From Ignavibacteriales bacterium (GTDB lineage Bacteria; Bacteroidota; Ignavibacteria; T3Sed10-11): a stretch of DNA of 8,352 nt. Numbering within the stretch: the first letter of the stretch is position 1; each line of letters opens with the position of its first letter. The position numbers and the translations under genes were made by a program. The stretch is from contig PWJF01000378.1 of assembly GCA_003560935.1 (NCBI GenBank), positions 1 through 8,352 on the forward strand, read 5' to 3'. The notes under the pieces are model-generated. The model saw only the letters and a list, made by a program, of their open reading frames with translations. It was not told the DNA's origin and made no database searches. Below are positions 6,146 to 8,352 of this stretch, one piece after another.

Positions 6146-6706
6146 ATGGCAACAGCACTTGATTTTCGTGTAGGGATGATTATTAGATTTGGAGGAGACT
6201 TATACACAATAGAAGATTACCAGCACAGAACTCCCGGCAATAAACGTGGTTTTGTGCAGGCAAAGATGCGTAATTTGAAAAATGGAAGATCACTCGAACA
6301 TAAGTTTAGTTCCAGCGATAAAATAGATGTAGCTCGTGTGGAACGACGAGCGGCTCAGTTTCTGTACAAAGATGCGGATTCCTATTACTTTATGGATCAG
6401 GAGAAACACGATCAATTTCAACTCGATGAATCTATAATGGGGCAACAATCGAAATATCTCAAAGAGGGAGACAACGTGGATGTAGAGGTCTTTGAGAACG
6501 AGATTGTTGGTTGCCAGTTACCCCTCACTGTTATGTTACGGGTTGTTGATACTGTTCCGGGTATTAAGGGTGATACGGCAACAGGCGGTACCAAACCTGC
6601 GACACTTGAAACCGGAGCAGTCGTTCAGGTACCTCTGTTCATTAATGAAAACGATGTCGTCAAGGTCGATACACGAACCGGCGAATACATCGAGAGAGCA
6701 AAATAG
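6146..6706 (+). CDS. efp: Translation elongation factor P
   Basis: EF-P binds between the P and E sites of the ribosome and speeds peptide bonds at proline runs. The 186 residues have the normal three-domain length. Domain I starts with [19 protein letters not shown]. The tip loop is Q26[11 protein letters not shown]37. The middle domain includes [12 protein letters not shown], and the C-terminal region carries the conserved [20 protein letters not shown] and [20 protein letters not shown]. At the loop position where other bacteria carry a modified Lys (Lys34 in E. coli) or Arg, this protein has N32, followed by K33 and R34. ATG 6146 is preceded by GAGG 4 nt upstream. accB follows after 23 nt without a terminator, so efp heads an efp-accB-accC operon driven from the promoter at 6052-6080. 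No EF-P modification enzyme gene is in the window. Confidence 0.97.
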   Translation: MATALDFRVGMIIRFGGDLYTIEDYQHRTPGNKRGFVQAKMRNLKNGRSLEHKFSSSDKIDVARVERRAAQFLYKDADSYYFMDQEKHDQFQLDESIMGQQSKYLKEGDNVDVEVFENEIVGCQLPLTVMLRVVDTVPGIKGDTATGGTKPATLETGAVVQVPLFINENDVVKVDTRTGEYIERAK

Positions 6707-6729
6707 TTAAACTAATCGATAGGCGGGTA

Positions 6730-7233
6730 ATGGATTTAGCATACCTTCGCAAGCTGATCAAAATTCTTGATCAAAGCAACATGACGGAGATGGAGATCGA
6801 GGAAGAAGGGATCAAACTTCGTTTGGCAAAGTCAGTTAATAATAAAGCCACAGAACATTCGGGACATGTAATGCCGTACTACCAGATGCCGGCTCCGATA
6901 CCACAGCAACAGGTAACCACGGCACAACAGCAAACCGAAACAGCTCAGGTTCCCAAAACGGAGGAGAAAAAACCGGAACCGGGTGTTACCTATCATGAAG
7001 TGAAGTCTCCTATCGTGGGCACGTTCTATCGTGCGCCTGCACCGGATGCCGATCCCTATGTTGAGGTAGGGCAAGAGGTTGAATCGGGCACCGTACTCTG
7101 CATCATTGAAGCCATGAAGTTGATGAATGAGATCGAATGTGATGTCAAAGGAAGGATAGTCAAGATCATGGTCGAAAATGCTCAGCCGGTAGAGTACAAC
7201 CAGACACTATTCCTCATTGAGCCGACAAAGTAG
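6730..7233 (+). CDS. accB: Biotin carboxyl carrier protein of acetyl-CoA carboxylase
   Basis: BCCP carries the biotin that AccC carboxylates and that AccAD uses to make malonyl-CoA, the first committed step of fatty acid synthesis, in the cytosol. The 167 residues show the standard plan. A conserved N-terminal segment comes first ([17 protein letters not shown]). A Pro/Gln/Thr-rich flexible linker follows at about residues 45-85. The biotinyl domain runs from about 90 to the end. The domain begins [12 protein letters not shown] (92-103) and holds the biotin site E127-A-M-K130-L-M, with K130 as the biotinylated lysine. The thumb-type stretch [13 protein letters not shown] present in acetyl-CoA carboxylase BCCPs is there. 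The upstream AGG/GGCGGG region (6721-6727) provides the ribosome site for ATG 6730. accC starts 9 nt after the stop, the usual partner arrangement. Confidence 0.97.
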   Translation: MDLAYLRKLIKILDQSNMTEMEIEEEGIKLRLAKSVNNKATEHSGHVMPYYQMPAPIPQQQVTTAQQQTETAQVPKTEEKKPEPGVTYHEVKSPIVGTFYRAPAPDADPYVEVGQEVESGTVLCIIEAMKLMNEIECDVKGRIVKIMVENAQPVEYNQTLFLIEPTK

Positions 7234-7242
7234 GTACCATCA

Positions 7243-8352
7243 TTGCTGAATAAGATTCTTATTGCAAATCGCGGGGAAATTGCCCTGCGTGTTATACGAG
7301 CATGTCAGGAAATGGGTATTAAGACGGTCGCGGTTTATTCCGAAGCAGACCGTGAAGCACTGCACGTTCGCTTTGCCGATGAAGCAGTCTGTATAGGGCC
7401 CCCATCACCGAAAGAAAGCTATCTTAATATCCCGCGTATTATTGCCGCAGCAGAAGTAACCAATGCCGACGCGATTCATCCCGGATATGGCTTCCTCTCA
7501 GAGAACGCAAGCTTTGCAGAAATTTGTGAAACCTCCGGAATAACATTCATCGGACCAACAGCGCAAATGATTAGTTCGATGGGTGATAAAGCATTCGCAA
7601 AAGAAACCATGAGAAAGTCGGAAGTACCTGTTGTTCCCGGCAGTGATGGTGTTATAGAGGATAAAAATGCAGCCCGGGAACTTGCAGATTCAATAGGTTA
7701 TCCGGTTATCGTCAAAGCAACTGCAGGTGGTGGGGGACGTGGAATGCGAATCGTCCGGCAATCCGAAGAATTTGAAAAGTTGTTTCAAACCGCCAGGACA
7801 GAAGCTGAATCGGCTTTTGGAAACCCGGGAGTGTATATTGAAAAATATATCGAAGAGCCGCGTCACGTTGAGATACAGGTGCTCGGCGATACGTATGGAA
7901 ATGTGATTCATCTCGGAGAACGCGATTGTTCAATACAGCGCCGGTATCAGAAATTGATAGAAGAATCGCCGTCGCCGGTTGTTGATGATGAACTACGGGA
8001 GAAAATGGGTGACGCTGCGATTCGCGGTGCGAAGAGCGTATCATATCGCGGTGCGGGAACGATCGAGTTTCTTGTCGACAAAGACCGGAATTTCTATTTC
8101 ATGGAAATGAACACCCGTATACAGGTCGAACATCCGGTAACCGAAGAGGTAACCGGCTACGACTTGATTCGCGAGCAAATAGAGATCATGGACGGCAAGC
8201 GGTTATCGCGGCGAAAAATAAAACCGAACGGACATGCTATTGAGTGCCGTATCAATGCCGAAGATCCGAATAAAGATTTCCGGCCGTCCCCGGGCAAGAT
8301 AACAAGCTTGCATATACCGGGCGGATTCGGCGTGCGGGTTGATACGCATGCA
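7243..8352 (+). CDS. accC: Biotin carboxylase subunit of acetyl-CoA carboxylase, partial (C-terminus beyond the right edge)
   Basis: AccC carboxylates biotin on AccB using ATP and bicarbonate. The window holds 370 residues of an expected 445-450. The frame is open to the last base. The start is TTG 7243, giving [14 protein letters not shown], the family's usual N-terminus; AGG at 7232-7234 lies 8 nt upstream. Seen in order: [10 protein letters not shown], the ATP-grasp lysine K158 followed by the glycine-rich loop GGGGRG (162-167), [17 protein letters not shown], and the active-site run E288-M-N290-T-R292-I-Q294-V-E296. These last residues fall at the same numbers as in E. coli AccC. The C-terminal biotin carboxylase domain begins with [12 protein letters not shown] (331-342). 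E. coli has His in RRHQK where this protein has Tyr; I believe this is common in related phyla and does not suggest loss of activity. It is co-transcribed with efp and accB. Confidence 0.96.
   Translation, partial: MLNKILIANRGEIALRVIRACQEMGIKTVAVYSEADREALHVRFADEAVCIGPPSPKESYLNIPRIIAAAEVTNADAIHPGYGFLSENASFAEICETSGITFIGPTAQMISSMGDKAFAKETMRKSEVPVVPGSDGVIEDKNAARELADSIGYPVIVKATAGGGGRGMRIVRQSEEFEKLFQTARTEAESAFGNPGVYIEKYIEEPRHVEIQVLGDTYGNVIHLGERDCSIQRRYQKLIEESPSPVVDDELREKMGDAAIRGAKSVSYRGAGTIEFLVDKDRNFYFMEMNTRIQVEHPVTEEVTGYDLIREQIEIMDGKRLSRRKIKPNGHAIECRINAEDPNKDFRPSPGKITSLHIPGGFGVRVDTHA

Noticed and set aside
7940..7960. Tyr in place of His in the AccC RRHQK motif as a sign of inactivation
   Set aside because: All other ATP and biotin-site residues visible are intact, and RRYQK is, to my knowledge, a common variant in biotin carboxylases.
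7690..8044. Minus-strand frames of 73 and 110 residues
   Set aside because: They are antisense to accC, whose coding frame is unmistakable throughout.
1..8352. Mobile elements, CRISPR arrays, tRNA or rRNA genes, defence systems
   Set aside because: No transposase or integrase, regularly spaced repeats, cloverleaf, rRNA-like sequence or defence-type domain was seen on either strand.

Overview
The window looks like ordinary bacterial chromosome of moderate GC content (judged by eye, not counted) and holds eight protein genes. I see no mobile element, phage gene, CRISPR array, tRNA or rRNA. The likely source is a member of the FCB group (Bacteroidetes/Chlorobi and allied candidate phyla). The pointers are a small lipoprotein resembling the DUF4296 family, a membrane-anchored M23 peptidase with a long C-terminal region, and the gene order efp-accB-accC. 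The best promoter candidates are classical sigma70 type (TTGACT-N17-TATATT, TTGAAT-N17-TATATT) and the ribosome-binding sites are normal Shine-Dalgarno sequences. Both argue against core Bacteroidetes, which use a different promoter consensus and weak Shine-Dalgarno signals. This placement is an inference; no phylogeny was done.

Layout: Positions 1-2293 are a leftward operon of a fumarylacetoacetate-hydrolase (FAH) family enzyme followed by the M23 peptidase, which runs off the left edge. Positions 2294-2444 are a divergent promoter region. Positions 2445-5704 form a rightward cluster: purM (purine synthesis, TTG start), a soluble GAF-GAF histidine kinase with no response regulator in view, and a small DUF1232/YkvA-like membrane protein. 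That last gene overlaps tail-to-tail by 40 nt with a leftward lipoprotein gene (5665-6039). Positions 6040-6145 are a second divergent region, with sigma70-like promoters that face each other. From 6146 to the right edge lies a tight operon of elongation factor P, biotin carboxyl carrier protein and biotin carboxylase (cut off at residue 370).

How the genes work together: AccB and AccC are partners in the first step of acetyl-CoA carboxylase, which commits carbon to fatty acid synthesis. EF-P, which relieves ribosome stalling at proline runs, is placed to be co-expressed with them. PurM makes the imidazole ring of purines. The other genes (FAH enzyme, M23 peptidase, kinase, YkvA-like protein, lipoprotein) have no obvious shared pathway. 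Their grouping probably reflects operon convenience.

No clearly new biological system is visible. The points most worth a second look are the asparagine in EF-P where the modified Lys/Arg normally sits, the face-to-face promoters upstream of efp, the divergent promoters whose -35 boxes form a palindrome upstream of purM, and a hairpin wrapped around the kinase stop codon just before the next ribosome-binding site.
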